IMG/VR virus record: IMGVR_UViG_3300044953_000377
Coordinates: 62,001-126,000 of that record
Source: a virus
Strand: one strand, 5' to 3'
Length of the DNA: 64,000 nucleotides
Shown here: piece after piece, positions 10,803 to 20,292 of the stretch
How positions within the stretch are numbered: position 1 is the first letter of the stretch
How the letters are laid out: every line of letters starts with the position of its first letter
The notes under the pieces: model-generated
Seen by the model: the letters and a program-made list of their open reading frames with translations, nothing else
Databases searched by the model: none
Told to the model about the DNA's origin: nothing
Program-made: the position numbers and the translations under genes

Positions 10803-13466
10803 ATGCCACAGATTAATATACTAAATATTTTACAAGGAGACAACCAGTCTACCATAGTTGATAAATTAAATTATAATTTCGATCAAATACTTAGTGCAGG
10901 TGGAGGACCACAGGGAGCTCAAGGATTGATAGGTCCTACGGGACCGATTGGACCTCAAGGACCACAAGGGGTTCAGGGAGTACAAGGACCTTCCGGAACT
11001 AAATGGTTTGTACAGGATACATCGCCTGCTTCAGGTGGAATTACTGGATCAAATCCTTTTAATTTTCCAACTTTGGGTGATTATTGGCTAGATCCGGACT
11101 CAGCAAATCAGGATATTTATGTGTTCACTGCCACTGGATGGGTTAACACGGGATATGGATTAAGTGCTGGGGATTTATTTCAGAAGGTAACCCCTGTTAA
11201 TATAATTGGCGGTGCAACTGCTCAGGCTATATTAATGGCTGGTGCAACCGCAGGAGATAAGGGATTGGTATTATCCGATTCCACTGTTAATGAATACACA
11301 CCAGGAGGTATTTCCATAGACAATTTAAACTTTGAAAACGCAAAGCTAAAGATTGCTACAAAGGACGATAGAACAAAATTAATAAGTTTTGCTAGATCCA
11401 CTTTTGATATAAGTTCGAGCGGATCTGGTTCAACCGGGAGCTTTTACAATCCATATTTTTCTTGGGACCTTTCTGTTAACCCTTCCGGATCTACTGGTGT
11501 GGGTTTAGGATTTTATAATCTTAGCTTTGTAAATCCTAAGGGATCAATAGGAATAGTATCTAATGGAGCAACTGCTGAGTCTGGTATAAATATGCTGAGC
11601 AGCAGTGAGATAACCGCAACTTCATCTAGCGATAATATCTTACTTAAGACGTCTTCGATTAATAAAGGGACTTTTATAGATGCTAGTTCTAATGGAGGAT
11701 TTTTAGAACTTTCTAATAATACATCTACGCCTTCTAATCAAGCCGATGCACCCATTTTTGCTAACTCTACCGGAGTAGGATTAGGATTAGGGACCGGACA
11801 GTTTAAACATGTCGGTGTTTCTGTTGATAACCGAAGATTAGCAGTTAATGGTAACGTAAGTATAGGAACAGGATCTGCGCCTCATACATCTTCCTTATTT
11901 GTTGGACAATCGGGAACGCCTAATTATAATAAAGGGGTTTTATTCACAGAGGGACATGCTATGTTTGGGTACACTGATCCGACCGGAGATAACTCTGGAG
12001 GATTACAAACAACTGGACCTTCGGAGCTAGCTGGAAGATATCCTCAACTGTTTGTTACATCTCCTAACTTCGGTCCGGGTATACAAATAAAAACTAAAGG
12101 AGCTAATTATTCTCCTAGAACAATAATAGGTGACGGCATCTTTGACGGATCTGGGACAGGTCCTAGTATAGTTCAAGAATTTTTTGCAGGGACTGGGTAT
12201 AACTTAGGTGGTTTTAATCAACCCTTAATAAATTACACTCAGAAGATATCAAATGTATCTAACTCAGGATCTTCTGGTCCTGTTTTTTCGGTTACAACAT
12301 TTGTAAATGGCGGTGTTTATAATTATGTTAATTCAGCATACAGAACTCTTATAGAAACTAAAAATTCTAATAAGAGATTAGAAATTATGGCCAATGGTAC
12401 TGGTGGAGGAAACACCATTACTATGGGAACAATAAATAGTTCTTTATTATCAATTTACGGTGCTTCTGGGAGTACATCCGGAGGGGTTTCTATTGGAGTT
12501 AATTCTAATATCTCTCCAGAATTAGCCTCACTAACAGGTGCAACATTTCGAGCAAATAATAGAGCTAATCACAGTTTATATGTTACTGGAGTTCAAACAA
12601 TAGGTACAGACGATCCACGTTCTCTATTTAATTTAGCTGCAACAGGTACTAATAAACCAGTTGGTGGTAACTCTTTACTAAAAGTACATAGAAATTTATA
12701 TTCTACAACTTCTACACTTGGAAAGGGGACTTTTGCTACTGGGTTTTCAGTGAACAATTATCCAAATGGAATAGAAATAACCTCTATTGTTCCTCTAAAT
12801 CCATCTACTGGACCTAGCGCTAATGATTCTGTTGCTATTGCAGTAGGTGCATCAACGGGGGCATCCCCGGTAACTGCAGCAAGCGCTACTGGATTCTTCG
12901 TTTCTAATTTGGGTACAAACATATCAGTAGGACAGTCCATAGATTACAATGCTGCTATTGGTGTATCTGGGGCAGGAAATGATGCAGCAATAAGTGCTAA
13001 AGGAAATATTAGCGGAATAGGGAATCTTAATATAAGTGCTACCGGTACTTTTGGGGGCAACGTTAATGCTTCTGGTGGAAATATAACTAATTCATTAAAC
13101 GTTGGTGACGGGCTTTTTCAAGGAGGATCAATAACTTTAAATGCAAGAACCCCGATATACAATATGATATCGGGTAAAGCTATTGCTCATATAAACGGGT
13201 CAACAGCGACTATAGTTTACGGAACAGGATTTACCGTCGGAATGGTTGCTTCTGGACTTAACACCGCAAAATTAAGAGTAACTTATAGTAATCCTTTTTC
13301 TACCAGTAATGTTATTGCAATCCCGACGTATACTAGCGCCAGTTCAGGTATTCCAACTATAGATGTGGTTCACTTTAATTCCACAACAACATTCACTGAT
13401 TTTATAATATTAGGTGCGGCGACCGGAACACTTACAGTTAGCTTTATAATACAGGAAATAGGTTAA
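10803..13466 (+). CDS. Collagen-repeat tail fibre protein (887 aa)
   Basis: ATG at 10803. An N-terminal ~33-residue helical anchor (MPQINILNILQGDNQSTIVD) precedes a short collagen-like Gly-X-Y run at about residues 34-62 (GPTGPIGPQGPQG). A long Gly/Ser/Thr/Asn-rich beta repeat region follows to the C terminus. Collagen-like triplets and such beta repeats are usual in trimeric phage tail fibres and fibre tips. The C-terminal ~120 residues are beta-rich and could be a knob or chaperone-like tip. It follows the giant structural proteins and precedes a small helical protein by 2 bases, so it is likely part of the tail gene cluster. Receptor binding is inference. Confidence 0.8.
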   Translation: MPQINILNILQGDNQSTIVDKLNYNFDQILSAGGGPQGAQGLIGPTGPIGPQGPQGVQGVQGPSGTKWFVQDTSPASGGITGSNPFNFPTLGDYWLDPDSANQDIYVFTATGWVNTGYGLSAGDLFQKVTPVNIIGGATAQAILMAGATAGDKGLVLSDSTVNEYTPGGISIDNLNFENAKLKIATKDDRTKLISFARSTFDISSSGSGSTGSFYNPYFSWDLSVNPSGSTGVGLGFYNLSFVNPKGSIGIVSNGATAESGINMLSSSEITATSSSDNILLKTSSINKGTFIDASSNGGFLELSNNTSTPSNQADAPIFANSTGVGLGLGTGQFKHVGVSVDNRRLAVNGNVSIGTGSAPHTSSLFVGQSGTPNYNKGVLFTEGHAMFGYTDPTGDNSGGLQTTGPSELAGRYPQLFVTSPNFGPGIQIKTKGANYSPRTIIGDGIFDGSGTGPSIVQEFFAGTGYNLGGFNQPLINYTQKISNVSNSGSSGPVFSVTTFVNGGVYNYVNSAYRTLIETKNSNKRLEIMANGTGGGNTITMGTINSSLLSIYGASGSTSGGVSIGVNSNISPELASLTGATFRANNRANHSLYVTGVQTIGTDDPRSLFNLAATGTNKPVGGNSLLKVHRNLYSTTSTLGKGTFATGFSVNNYPNGIEITSIVPLNPSTGPSANDSVAIAVGASTGASPVTAASATGFFVSNLGTNISVGQSIDYNAAIGVSGAGNDAAISAKGNISGIGNLNISATGTFGGNVNASGGNITNSLNVGDGLFQGGSITLNARTPIYNMISGKAIAHINGSTATIVYGTGFTVGMVASGLNTAKLRVTYSNPFSTSNVIAIPTYTSASSGIPTIDVVHFNSTTTFTDFIILGAATGTLTVSFIIQEIG

Positions 13467-13468
13467 TC

Positions 13469-13684
13469 ATGGATAAAAATTGGTTCATACAAAGATATTC
13501 AGATATACATAATGATCTGAATAAACTTGAAAGAGAGATAGAAGAGCATTTAAAAAATAAAAAAGATCTATTAGAAAATGATCAAAAATTGGAAGATCTA
13601 AAAAGAAAAACAATTGAGACCATAGATCTATTAAATAAAACAAGAAAAGATGAAAGAAGAATTTTTAATTACCAAAATTCTTAA
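13469..13684 (+). CDS. Small helical protein of unknown function (71 aa)
   Basis: A 71-residue, highly charged, almost entirely helical protein (HNDLNKLEREIEEHLKNKK) that looks like a short coiled coil. It starts 2 bases after the fibre gene and overlaps the start of the next gene by 35 bases, so translation is probably coupled. There is no signal peptide, Cys or recognisable domain. Position between a fibre gene and a membrane-anchored protein suggests a virion-assembly or lysis accessory role, but this is only context. Confidence 0.6.
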   Translation: MDKNWFIQRYSDIHNDLNKLEREIEEHLKNKKDLLENDQKLEDLKRKTIETIDLLNKTRKDERRIFNYQNS

Positions 13685-14447
13685 AAGAAAAGATATAGTG
13701 CTTGTTGCAGTTATTGCAATATTACTCTTATTGCTATTTAGACAGTGTAGAAGCAACGCGGATCTTAGGTCCCAGATGTTTGTACAAAATCACAATTTAG
13801 CTGCTCTGAAAGACTCTGTAAGAGTCCAAAAAAATAGAGCAGGGGAAGACATGTATGTTAGAAAAACCCTTTTTGCTTCTAAAAAGAATTTGGAGGATCT
13901 AAATAAGAATCTTTCTGACGAGCTTAAGAAAGTTAAAGGACAGGTTATTGTTATACATGATGTAGAAACAGTTGTTGAGACTGACACCCAATACGTTAAT
14001 AACTATCTTACAATTTACAAGGATGGAAGTTATAGTTTGGATTGGAAATTTGATACAATATTTTCAGCTAACAATTACAGGAAATTTTCAGGTAATAGCT
14101 TCTTTAAAATAGATTCAGTTACCAATAAAGTGACCCCCGGTGTTACCAGAATAAATAAGGACGAAATGGGATTTTCTTTTGTAACTGGACTAAGGGAGAA
14201 GGATAAATCCCTAGAGATTTTTGTAACCCCTAAATATCCAGGAATGAAGATAACTGATATTGAGGGTGCTATTATTGATCCCTATAAATCTACTGTTTTA
14301 AAGAATATGTTTCCGACTAAGAAATTCTCTGTAGGTCCTTATGTTGGGGTTGGACTTGGGGGTGGCTATGGTATAAACGGGAAACCAATAATAGGTGCAA
14401 TGTTTAACGTCGGAGTGGGTATACAATTTTCTATCATTAAATTTTAA
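13650..14447 (+). CDS. Membrane-anchored protein with coiled coil, spanin-like architecture
   Basis: 265 residues. A basic N terminus is followed by one strong transmembrane segment at about residues 17-31 (IVLVAVIAILLLLLF). Next come a helical region to ~residue 100, a beta-rich middle and a glycine-rich C terminus (VGPYVGVGLGGGYG) with a terminal aromatic residue, resembling an outer-membrane-type or beta-barrel-like end. An inner-membrane anchor, a periplasmic coiled coil and a beta C-terminal part are what one would expect of a spanin-like protein in a Gram-negative host. Small membrane proteins of similar architecture occur in other Bacteroidota phages. Function is inferred from architecture only. 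Confidence 0.6.
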   Translation: MKEEFLITKILKRKDIVLVAVIAILLLLLFRQCRSNADLRSQMFVQNHNLAALKDSVRVQKNRAGEDMYVRKTLFASKKNLEDLNKNLSDELKKVKGQVIVIHDVETVVETDTQYVNNYLTIYKDGSYSLDWKFDTIFSANNYRKFSGNSFFKIDSVTNKVTPGVTRINKDEMGFSFVTGLREKDKSLEIFVTPKYPGMKITDIEGAIIDPYKSTVLKNMFPTKKFSVGPYVGVGLGGGYGINGKPIIGAMFNVGVGIQFSIIKF

Positions 14448-14448
14448 G

Positions 14449-14457
14449 GATATATAA
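14449..14457 (+). promoter_or_regulatory. GATATATAA motif, candidate phage promoter
   Basis: GATATATAA directly after the stop at 14447 and only 3 bases before the ATG at 14461. If it is a -10 element the transcript would be almost leaderless. It could alternatively act as an AT-rich translation-initiation sequence. Confidence 0.35.
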
Positions 14458-14460
14458 ATC

Positions 14461-16794
14461 ATGGCTTATACCTCAACGGAAAGATTTATAAAGTTTGGTA
14501 GTTACCTATTAATGGAGTATGACTACACTACTGCACCGACTCCTGAAATTTATTATGTTAACACTGGTAATCCTGCTATAGGATATGAGAAAATTGTTAA
14601 TGGATATTTCAATAATGCTGTTCAGATATTAAATAACCCAGCATCTGAATTCACGACGGGAAACGTAAGGGATCTTAGTGTTGTACAAACTGACAAAAAT
14701 AGATTTGTAACCCTAGATCAGGATTATTTAGTTCCCTATCTAGATACCGATCCTAAATTAACCCCGGTAAACAATTTACCTGTCGTATTTCCTTCTAACA
14801 TAGGAGTTTATTATGACACTATAAAATTCCATATAGTAGCAGGATACAATTTCGAAAACATAGATGGTATAATAATAAAAGGAGAATTCCAAGAAAGAAC
14901 AGGAAAGAAAGCAACTATATTTCAAAGATTAATAACTAAATCTGACACTTCTTCTGTGGTGCTTAATCCTAACCCTATCTATTTAGGTGGTGCTCTTTAT
15001 GATCATTACATAGAGGTAAAGATTCCTGCTTATGCTAACATGGTTTATGAGTTTGATATATTAGCAAATACTCCCGCACAGGCAAACACTTTAGCAGCTA
15101 AGATATCTTCAGATGGAAATGGATTTTTAAAGGACGCTCCGATAAACGTGTCCTTGTATGAGGTAACCCAGACTGTTCTTAAGAATGGATATGAAAATTA
15201 TATAGCACAGTTAAGAAGCTCTCTGTCCGTAATACCTAAGGATAATTTTTCTTCCTTAGCTGCTGTTATTCAACAAAATCAATTTTACAACTATCTAGAA
15301 TTTTATCCAACCTGGGATGGAAATTTTTTAGAGGATTTTCTAAACGCTGAAGGTAAAGTTGGAAACATTTATTATGTGATAAATGAAATAGAAGTTAAAG
15401 AACAAGTTGGACTAACATATATTACAACTTATAACTTCAGTAACACACAGGCGCAAGATTTTAATGCTCCTAGTATATTTAGGCCGATTCTTATAAATCC
15501 ATTAACCACTTCTTTCTTAGTTAACTACACTATGAGATTAGTTAATAAGGGAAATCAGAATCAAATAATCAGAAGATCGTCTATTAGTTCTTTCGATGTA
15601 AACAAATACGGGAAAGAAAACAATGTGATCTCCCTTACTACTGGAGCTTATTCACAGAAGGTTTATAATAAAATAGTTCAAGCACCAAACGTTGTATCTG
15701 GTGGAATTATACCAAATCCTGCTGCTCCTATAGAAAAAAGAATTCCAGTTTTTTATAAGGATAACAGCATATCAATAACGAAAGAAACATTGGTAATAGA
15801 TAGGAATGGTGATTTGATATCAGAAACATCAGTTCCTGGTGCAACCCAAATATTTGGACAAGGCAAAGGAAAAATAGTTGTTGATCCTTTTGATAACTTC
15901 TACAAGTTTACAGTCTATAATTACAAGGAAGGAACATCTCCTGAAATAATTGATCTTGGAACATCCCTAAGTTACTATATAGTTTTTCTTGATAGCAGCG
16001 GACAAAGTGTAAGAGTTGAGAATATAAAAAATAAATCGACTGTTTCTAATCCTTCTGCTGGACAGATAGCATTTAAAGTTGTAGATACTAATTCTAAAAA
16101 AGTATTAGGGTTTACATCAAGGGATTTTTATATTATAACAAAAACACCAGATGGAACTGAAACTAAGCTATATTCCGGATCTTGGGAAACCCAGGCAGAA
16201 TTTATAGCAAGAACAAGTGTTACTACTGGAGAAGTTACACCAGCTACGGGAGGAGTTACTGGAGCTAGCGTTGTTACTACTACAGACGTGGCAGTTACTG
16301 GATCGACCGGAACAACTGGAGCTAGTACATCTGAAGGAAATCAAATAACTTCTAAAGTTCCTGTAACAAAATCTCTTAAAATTAAAAAACCTTATCGTCT
16401 AGGAAGTAGCTCTATCCTTAGTGTTAAACCTGCATCTCTTTTAAACACAACTGGGGGTTTCGTAAAAACAGGAAAGGGAGAAACTACTACGCCTTTAAAG
16501 AGTAGCATACAGGCTAACAATATAAACATTGATGCTTTGGCAGATTCTATATCAGGAAGAGAATCTCAGGGCTTAAGTGTGCAGAAGGTTGTTAATTATT
16601 ATTTTACTCCAGGAGCGCCAGGTGCTAATTTATTTAAAGGACTTAAAGCAGCTCAGTTCTTAACAGCAGCTCTCCAAGTTCACCCAAAACTAGAAAATGG
16701 AGCATTCGACAAAAAATATATACAATACTGTAACGCTTTAGGATTTCCAGTTACTGACGATCCCAATTCTGCTAAAAATAACCCTAATAAATGA
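14461..16794 (+). CDS. Virion structural protein, probable baseplate/tail component (777 aa)
   Basis: ATG start (MAYTSTERFIKFGSYLLMEY). Residues 1-580 are mixed beta, Asn/Tyr/Pro-rich. Around residues 585-625 lies a low-complexity Gly/Thr linker (VTGSTGTTGAS) similar to linkers in the protein at 51764. The C-terminal ~60 residues are helical and end near YIQYCNALGFPV. The stop overlaps the next gene's ATG (16791), so the pair is translationally coupled. The next gene encodes a tube-like protein, which supports a baseplate or tail-tip function. Family not recognised. Confidence 0.7.
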   Translation: MAYTSTERFIKFGSYLLMEYDYTTAPTPEIYYVNTGNPAIGYEKIVNGYFNNAVQILNNPASEFTTGNVRDLSVVQTDKNRFVTLDQDYLVPYLDTDPKLTPVNNLPVVFPSNIGVYYDTIKFHIVAGYNFENIDGIIIKGEFQERTGKKATIFQRLITKSDTSSVVLNPNPIYLGGALYDHYIEVKIPAYANMVYEFDILANTPAQANTLAAKISSDGNGFLKDAPINVSLYEVTQTVLKNGYENYIAQLRSSLSVIPKDNFSSLAAVIQQNQFYNYLEFYPTWDGNFLEDFLNAEGKVGNIYYVINEIEVKEQVGLTYITTYNFSNTQAQDFNAPSIFRPILINPLTTSFLVNYTMRLVNKGNQNQIIRRSSISSFDVNKYGKENNVISLTTGAYSQKVYNKIVQAPNVVSGGIIPNPAAPIEKRIPVFYKDNSISITKETLVIDRNGDLISETSVPGATQIFGQGKGKIVVDPFDNFYKFTVYNYKEGTSPEIIDLGTSLSYYIVFLDSSGQSVRVENIKNKSTVSNPSAGQIAFKVVDTNSKKVLGFTSRDFYIITKTPDGTETKLYSGSWETQAEFIARTSVTTGEVTPATGGVTGASVVTTTDVAVTGSTGTTGASTSEGNQITSKVPVTKSLKIKKPYRLGSSSILSVKPASLLNTTGGFVKTGKGETTTPLKSSIQANNINIDALADSISGRESQGLSVQKVVNYYFTPGAPGANLFKGLKAAQFLTAALQVHPKLENGAFDKKYIQYCNALGFPVTDDPNSAKNNPNK

Positions 16795-17342
16795 TTTTAA
16801 ATGTCAGGCAAAATGGCTTCATATTCAATTTTCCAAAGGGATTTATTTTACCTGAAGTCCTTCAAAAGTATGAAAAGTATATCAATAGGATGCCTATTCC
16901 TTATGATACCGTAGATAACTTTATAAACTCTACGATACAGCAGGTTAACTTCCCAACTCTAAGAACTATAGATTCAGTAGAACAAGTTAGACCCGGTGGA
17001 TTTAAACAGACATATAAAAGCGCGACAACTCTCCAGAATTTAATTCAGAGGGATTTCACAGTAACTTTTAAATTGGGCGAGGGATTTATAAACTATTGGG
17101 TCCTTTACGAGAACATCATAAAGTTTTTAGATTTCCAAAATCCTAACGAGTATCTTCCCGACTTCAGATTGTTACTTCTCGATAATGATGGAGTTGTTAT
17201 GGCTAGTGTACTTTTACAGCAGCCAATATACACCTCACTGTCTGAGATACAATTAAACTATGCTAGCACTACCCCTCAATTTTCCACTTTTAGTATAGGC
17301 TTTAAATGCAACTACGTTAATCTTAATCTTGAAATCGGATAG
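16791..17342 (+). CDS. Tail-tube / tube-initiator-like protein (183 aa)
   Basis: Start ATG overlaps the previous stop (ATGA). The 183-residue protein alternates beta strands with one central helix (FINYWVLYENIIKFLDF), then strands resembling LLLLDNDGVVMASVLLQQ and a last amphipathic strand (FSIGFKCNYVNLNLEI). This size and pattern resembles the tail-tube fold shared by T4 gp19 and gp54. The match is by pattern only, and either tube or baseplate tube-initiator is possible. It overlaps the following RuvC-like gene by 14 bases. Confidence 0.5.
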   Translation: MILNVRQNGFIFNFPKGFILPEVLQKYEKYINRMPIPYDTVDNFINSTIQQVNFPTLRTIDSVEQVRPGGFKQTYKSATTLQNLIQRDFTVTFKLGEGFINYWVLYENIIKFLDFQNPNEYLPDFRLLLLDNDGVVMASVLLQQPIYTSLSEIQLNYASTTPQFSTFSIGFKCNYVNLNLEIG

Positions 17343-18015
17343 AATAATAGGTATAGATTTCTCATTGAATTCTCCTGGTATTTGTATATTGGAAGAAACA
17401 TCTTGTAAGTGGATTAGTCTTCACCGAACAAAAAACATTATAGATAAGATGCTGAAAAAGGAGGGATCTCCTTTTCATGTGTTGAATGATAGTAAATCAA
17501 TAGATATAAATATAATCGAGAAAAAAGAATTTAAGGGGGAATATCACATAATAGAAAGGGACAAAATAGTAAATGCAGTTTATTTTTCTGAAAAACTAAT
17601 AGATTTAATTGATCCGTATTTAAATGAAAAAACTATAGTTGGTATGGAGGGACTTTCGTTTGGATCTTCCGGTAATTCTCTTATTGATATTTCTATGACT
17701 ACTGCTTTGGTTAGATCTGGTATAATAAAAAAGATAGATCCTAATAATTTTTTTATCCTATCACCCACGGCAATTAAAAAATATGCTTTAAGGGGAAACT
17801 CAAAGAAGGATGAATTATATAATACATTAGTAGAGAAAAGAATTGATGACGATAGACTTAAGCCATTTTTGAGTATTTTAAAAGAATATAGGGATTTGTG
17901 GGTAAAAGGAACTAATAAAGTGGAAGGTCCTTGTTCCGATTTAGTGGATGCAACATGGATATCTTTATTCGTTGAGAAAAATTTAGAGAAACTTTTATCT
18001 GGTAAGAAGATATAA
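17329..18015 (+). CDS. RuvC-like (RNase H fold) Holliday-junction endonuclease
   Basis: Starts at TTG 17329, overlapping the previous gene, giving MKSDRIIGIDFSLNSPG. The first strand carries the nucleophilic-site Asp in GIDFS (residues 8-12). A second acidic position follows in GMEGLSFGS (~residue 105), and a final acidic pair near SDLVDATW (~residue 205). This D...E...D spacing is that of RuvC-type resolvases. It is followed by SSB, primase, UvsY and UvsW genes, a recombination-dependent replication block. It may therefore resolve recombination or packaging branches, the job that T4 gp49 does with an unrelated fold. The catalytic assignment follows the family; the in vivo role is inferred. 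Confidence 0.7.
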   Translation: MKSDRIIGIDFSLNSPGICILEETSCKWISLHRTKNIIDKMLKKEGSPFHVLNDSKSIDINIIEKKEFKGEYHIIERDKIVNAVYFSEKLIDLIDPYLNEKTIVGMEGLSFGSSGNSLIDISMTTALVRSGIIKKIDPNNFFILSPTAIKKYALRGNSKKDELYNTLVEKRIDDDRLKPFLSILKEYRDLWVKGTNKVEGPCSDLVDATWISLFVEKNLEKLLSGKKI

Positions 18016-18055
18016 GTATTAAATAATAAGTAATAATTTAAATAATTTAAGTATC

Positions 18056-19024
18056 ATGGAAGAAAATTTTGACATTTTTAATCTGGACAATGAGGCATTT
18101 TTTAAACAAGAAGTTAAAAAGGACGAGGATGAATCCATCTATAAACCTTACCCCGAATTAGGTAAAGATGGGGTTTACAAATCTTTGGTTAGATTTTTAC
18201 CAAACATTAAAAATCCAAAAAAATCGAAAATTCACCAATACTACGTTTGGTTGAAAGACCCAGTAGATGGAACAAATCACAAAGCTATTTGTCCGTCGAC
18301 AGTGGGAAAAAAATCAATTCTTAAAGACCTCTTTTGGAAGCTTAAAAATTCCCCTTCTGCTAAAGATCAAGAGATTTCTAAATCTTTCTCTAGAAAAGAA
18401 GATTTTTATTCTTTAATTCAAGTAGTTAGAGACGCAAACCGTCCAGACCTTGAAGGTAAGATCATGATCTTCAAATTCGGTAGAAAAGTTAACGATCTTA
18501 TCGAACAGCAAATTAAACCAGAATTCGGTAATCCTTCAAATCCTTATGATTTGTTTGAGGGTAAGAACTTTGGTATTCAGGTAAGAAAAGTAGGAGAGTG
18601 GAACAACTACGATCTTTGTCAATTTGTTGGAGATAAAATGCCAATTATGATTGATGGAGAAGCAGTAGATAAAACAGAGAAAGGAAGAGATATTGTAACT
18701 AAATATCTTAAGACAGGTCCTTTGGATCTAGAAAAATACGACTATAGCGATTGGTCAGATGAAGAATCTGAAAAGATCATGAGAATTGTTAGAAATACTA
18801 TTCCTGATGGAAGAATGGTTTCTGAGATTATTGGATCTAGCTCTGATTCTAAAACATCTTCAGCACCAACGGTTTCTGCAGATGATTTCTATGAGCAAGC
18901 TAATTCAAGATCAACCACGTCAACAACTGATGATGATGATGTTGAGGAAGCACATGCAAAACCTACTAAGTCCTCACCTAAAAAATCAGCACCGTCTCTT
19001 GACGATCTTTATAACGATCTATAA
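18056..19024 (+). CDS. 32: Single-stranded DNA-binding protein, gp32-like
   Basis: 322 residues. An N-terminal cooperative-binding-like segment precedes a core with the gp32 pattern: KSLVRFLPN near residue 43, YYVWLKDP near 63, then aromatic and basic positions. The C terminus is a Ser/Thr-rich linker ending in acidic residues (TDDDDVEE and SLDDLYNDL), matching the partner-interaction tail of T4 gp32. The T4 zinc site (His plus three Cys, including a CxxC) is not visible: only one Cys remains in KAICPSTVGKKS. The gene precedes primase, UvsY and UvsW, so it probably coats ssDNA during replication and recombination. Start ATG at 18056 follows an A/T-rich leader without Shine-Dalgarno. Confidence 0.85.
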   Translation: MEENFDIFNLDNEAFFKQEVKKDEDESIYKPYPELGKDGVYKSLVRFLPNIKNPKKSKIHQYYVWLKDPVDGTNHKAICPSTVGKKSILKDLFWKLKNSPSAKDQEISKSFSRKEDFYSLIQVVRDANRPDLEGKIMIFKFGRKVNDLIEQQIKPEFGNPSNPYDLFEGKNFGIQVRKVGEWNNYDLCQFVGDKMPIMIDGEAVDKTEKGRDIVTKYLKTGPLDLEKYDYSDWSDEESEKIMRIVRNTIPDGRMVSEIIGSSSDSKTSSAPTVSADDFYEQANSRSTTSTTDDDDVEEAHAKPTKSSPKKSAPSLDDLYNDL

Positions 19025-19042
19025 TTAAAATAATAGATTGTT

Positions 19043-20116
19043 ATGGAATCAAAGACTATAAGTGGTCTATCAGTAGATAGAATAAAAGGAATAGTATCTT
19101 CCGTTCTACTTAAGTTCTTTGGAAAGGATTCTCAGAGATTAAAAATCTATCAAGGGGGCAACAGATTAAACTTCTGTTGCCCTTATTGTGGAGACTCTAA
19201 GGATGCTAAAAAGAAAAGAGGTAATCTATATCTAGACACTTTAACTTACAAATGTTATAATGGGGGTTGTGGTATTTTTAAAAATCTCAACCAATTCACA
19301 AGGGATTTTGAAATACAATCAATGCTTTCTTCGGATGAAATATCAGAGATAGCAGAAATCTCTAGAAATTCCACTATAAGGAAAAAGATAAGAAACTCTC
19401 TGGATTATTTCTTTGCTGAAAATTACAAAGATATACTTGTTGATCGTGAAGAATTTAAAGAAAGATTAGGTCTCATTGAAGTTCAAGGCACTTATGGAGA
19501 GGTTTGGCTTCTAAAAAGAAATCATGTTCCAGATGCGAAGTTCTTATGGGATCCAAACAGAAGAAATCTGTATTTATTAAATCTTTCGGGGGACGAGACT
19601 AAGATAATTGGATTACAAATAAGGCCAGTAGCTAAAAAGAATGGAGAAAGTAAATATTACACTTACAAGTTAAGTGGGATTTACAAAAATCTTTTTAAAG
19701 AAACAGAGCCTGAGATAATATTAAAAGCTGAAGAGGTTGATCCAATATCAAGTGTATTTGGATTTTCTACCGTGGATCTAGATTCGATGATAACAACTTT
19801 TGAAGGACCTTTAGATGCTTGGCTTTGTCCCAATGCGATAGCACTTTGTTCCATTAACAACCCTTTTCCTTTCGATGTAACTAATAAAAGATGGATGCTT
19901 GATGGAGATGAAGTTGGGAGACAAAAGGCAAGAGAATTCATAGAAAAAGGAGAGCAAGTTTTTCTTTGGGGTAAATTTATAAAAGAATGTGATCTACCAG
20001 AAAGGGAAAAATGGGATCTTAATGATGTTGTTAACTATGTAAGATTAACTGGTAAAAAAATAAAGAGGCTAGACAATTTCTTTTCCTCTGATAAGTGGGA
20101 TATTATAGATATATGA
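19043..20116 (+). CDS. 61: DNA primase, gp61-like
   Basis: 357 residues. An N-terminal zinc-binding domain shows CPYCGDS at about residues 46-52 and CYNGGC at ~72-77. A TOPRIM-like catalytic part has an acidic residue in FEGPLDAW (~residue 255) and DGDEVGRQKA (~residue 285), the metal-binding Asp-x-Asp. This is the layout of T4 gp61, which makes primers with the replicative helicase. The ATG follows 18 bases after the SSB stop. The stop overlaps the start of a small gene (ATGA), indicating a co-translated replication operon. Confidence 0.85.
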   Translation: MESKTISGLSVDRIKGIVSSVLLKFFGKDSQRLKIYQGGNRLNFCCPYCGDSKDAKKKRGNLYLDTLTYKCYNGGCGIFKNLNQFTRDFEIQSMLSSDEISEIAEISRNSTIRKKIRNSLDYFFAENYKDILVDREEFKERLGLIEVQGTYGEVWLLKRNHVPDAKFLWDPNRRNLYLLNLSGDETKIIGLQIRPVAKKNGESKYYTYKLSGIYKNLFKETEPEIILKAEEVDPISSVFGFSTVDLDSMITTFEGPLDAWLCPNAIALCSINNPFPFDVTNKRWMLDGDEVGRQKAREFIEKGEQVFLWGKFIKECDLPEREKWDLNDVVNYVRLTGKKIKRLDNFFSSDKWDIIDI

Positions 20117-20292
20117 AAAAGAACAACAACAAGATAAAATACCCAATAGATATTAAGGGAGATATAGAATTTCCCGAGTTATATGTTTCTGAAAACTTTT
20201 CTGTTGTTAATATAAAAAAGAAGATAAGTTCAGAAGTAAAAGAAGTTAAAAATAACAAGAAGAAAAAATGTCAGAGCAACAGTCTAATGTAG
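20113..20292 (+). CDS. Small basic protein of unknown function (59 aa)
   Basis: The start ATG at 20113 overlaps the primase TGA. The 59-residue product is very Lys/Asn-rich (MKKNNNKIKYPIDIKGD), ends with a Lys run (NNKKKKCQ) and overlaps the next gene by 25 bases. It has no recognisable domain. Its place between primase and UvsY suggests a small replication accessory factor, without direct evidence. Confidence 0.5.
   Translation: MKKNNNKIKYPIDIKGDIEFPELYVSENFSVVNIKKKISSEVKEVKNNKKKKCQSNSLM

Noticed and set aside
18786-19028. Alternative-frame ORF in the 3' end of the SSB gene
   Set aside because: Met/Leu/Gln-rich product results from repeats of the SSB tail read out of frame.
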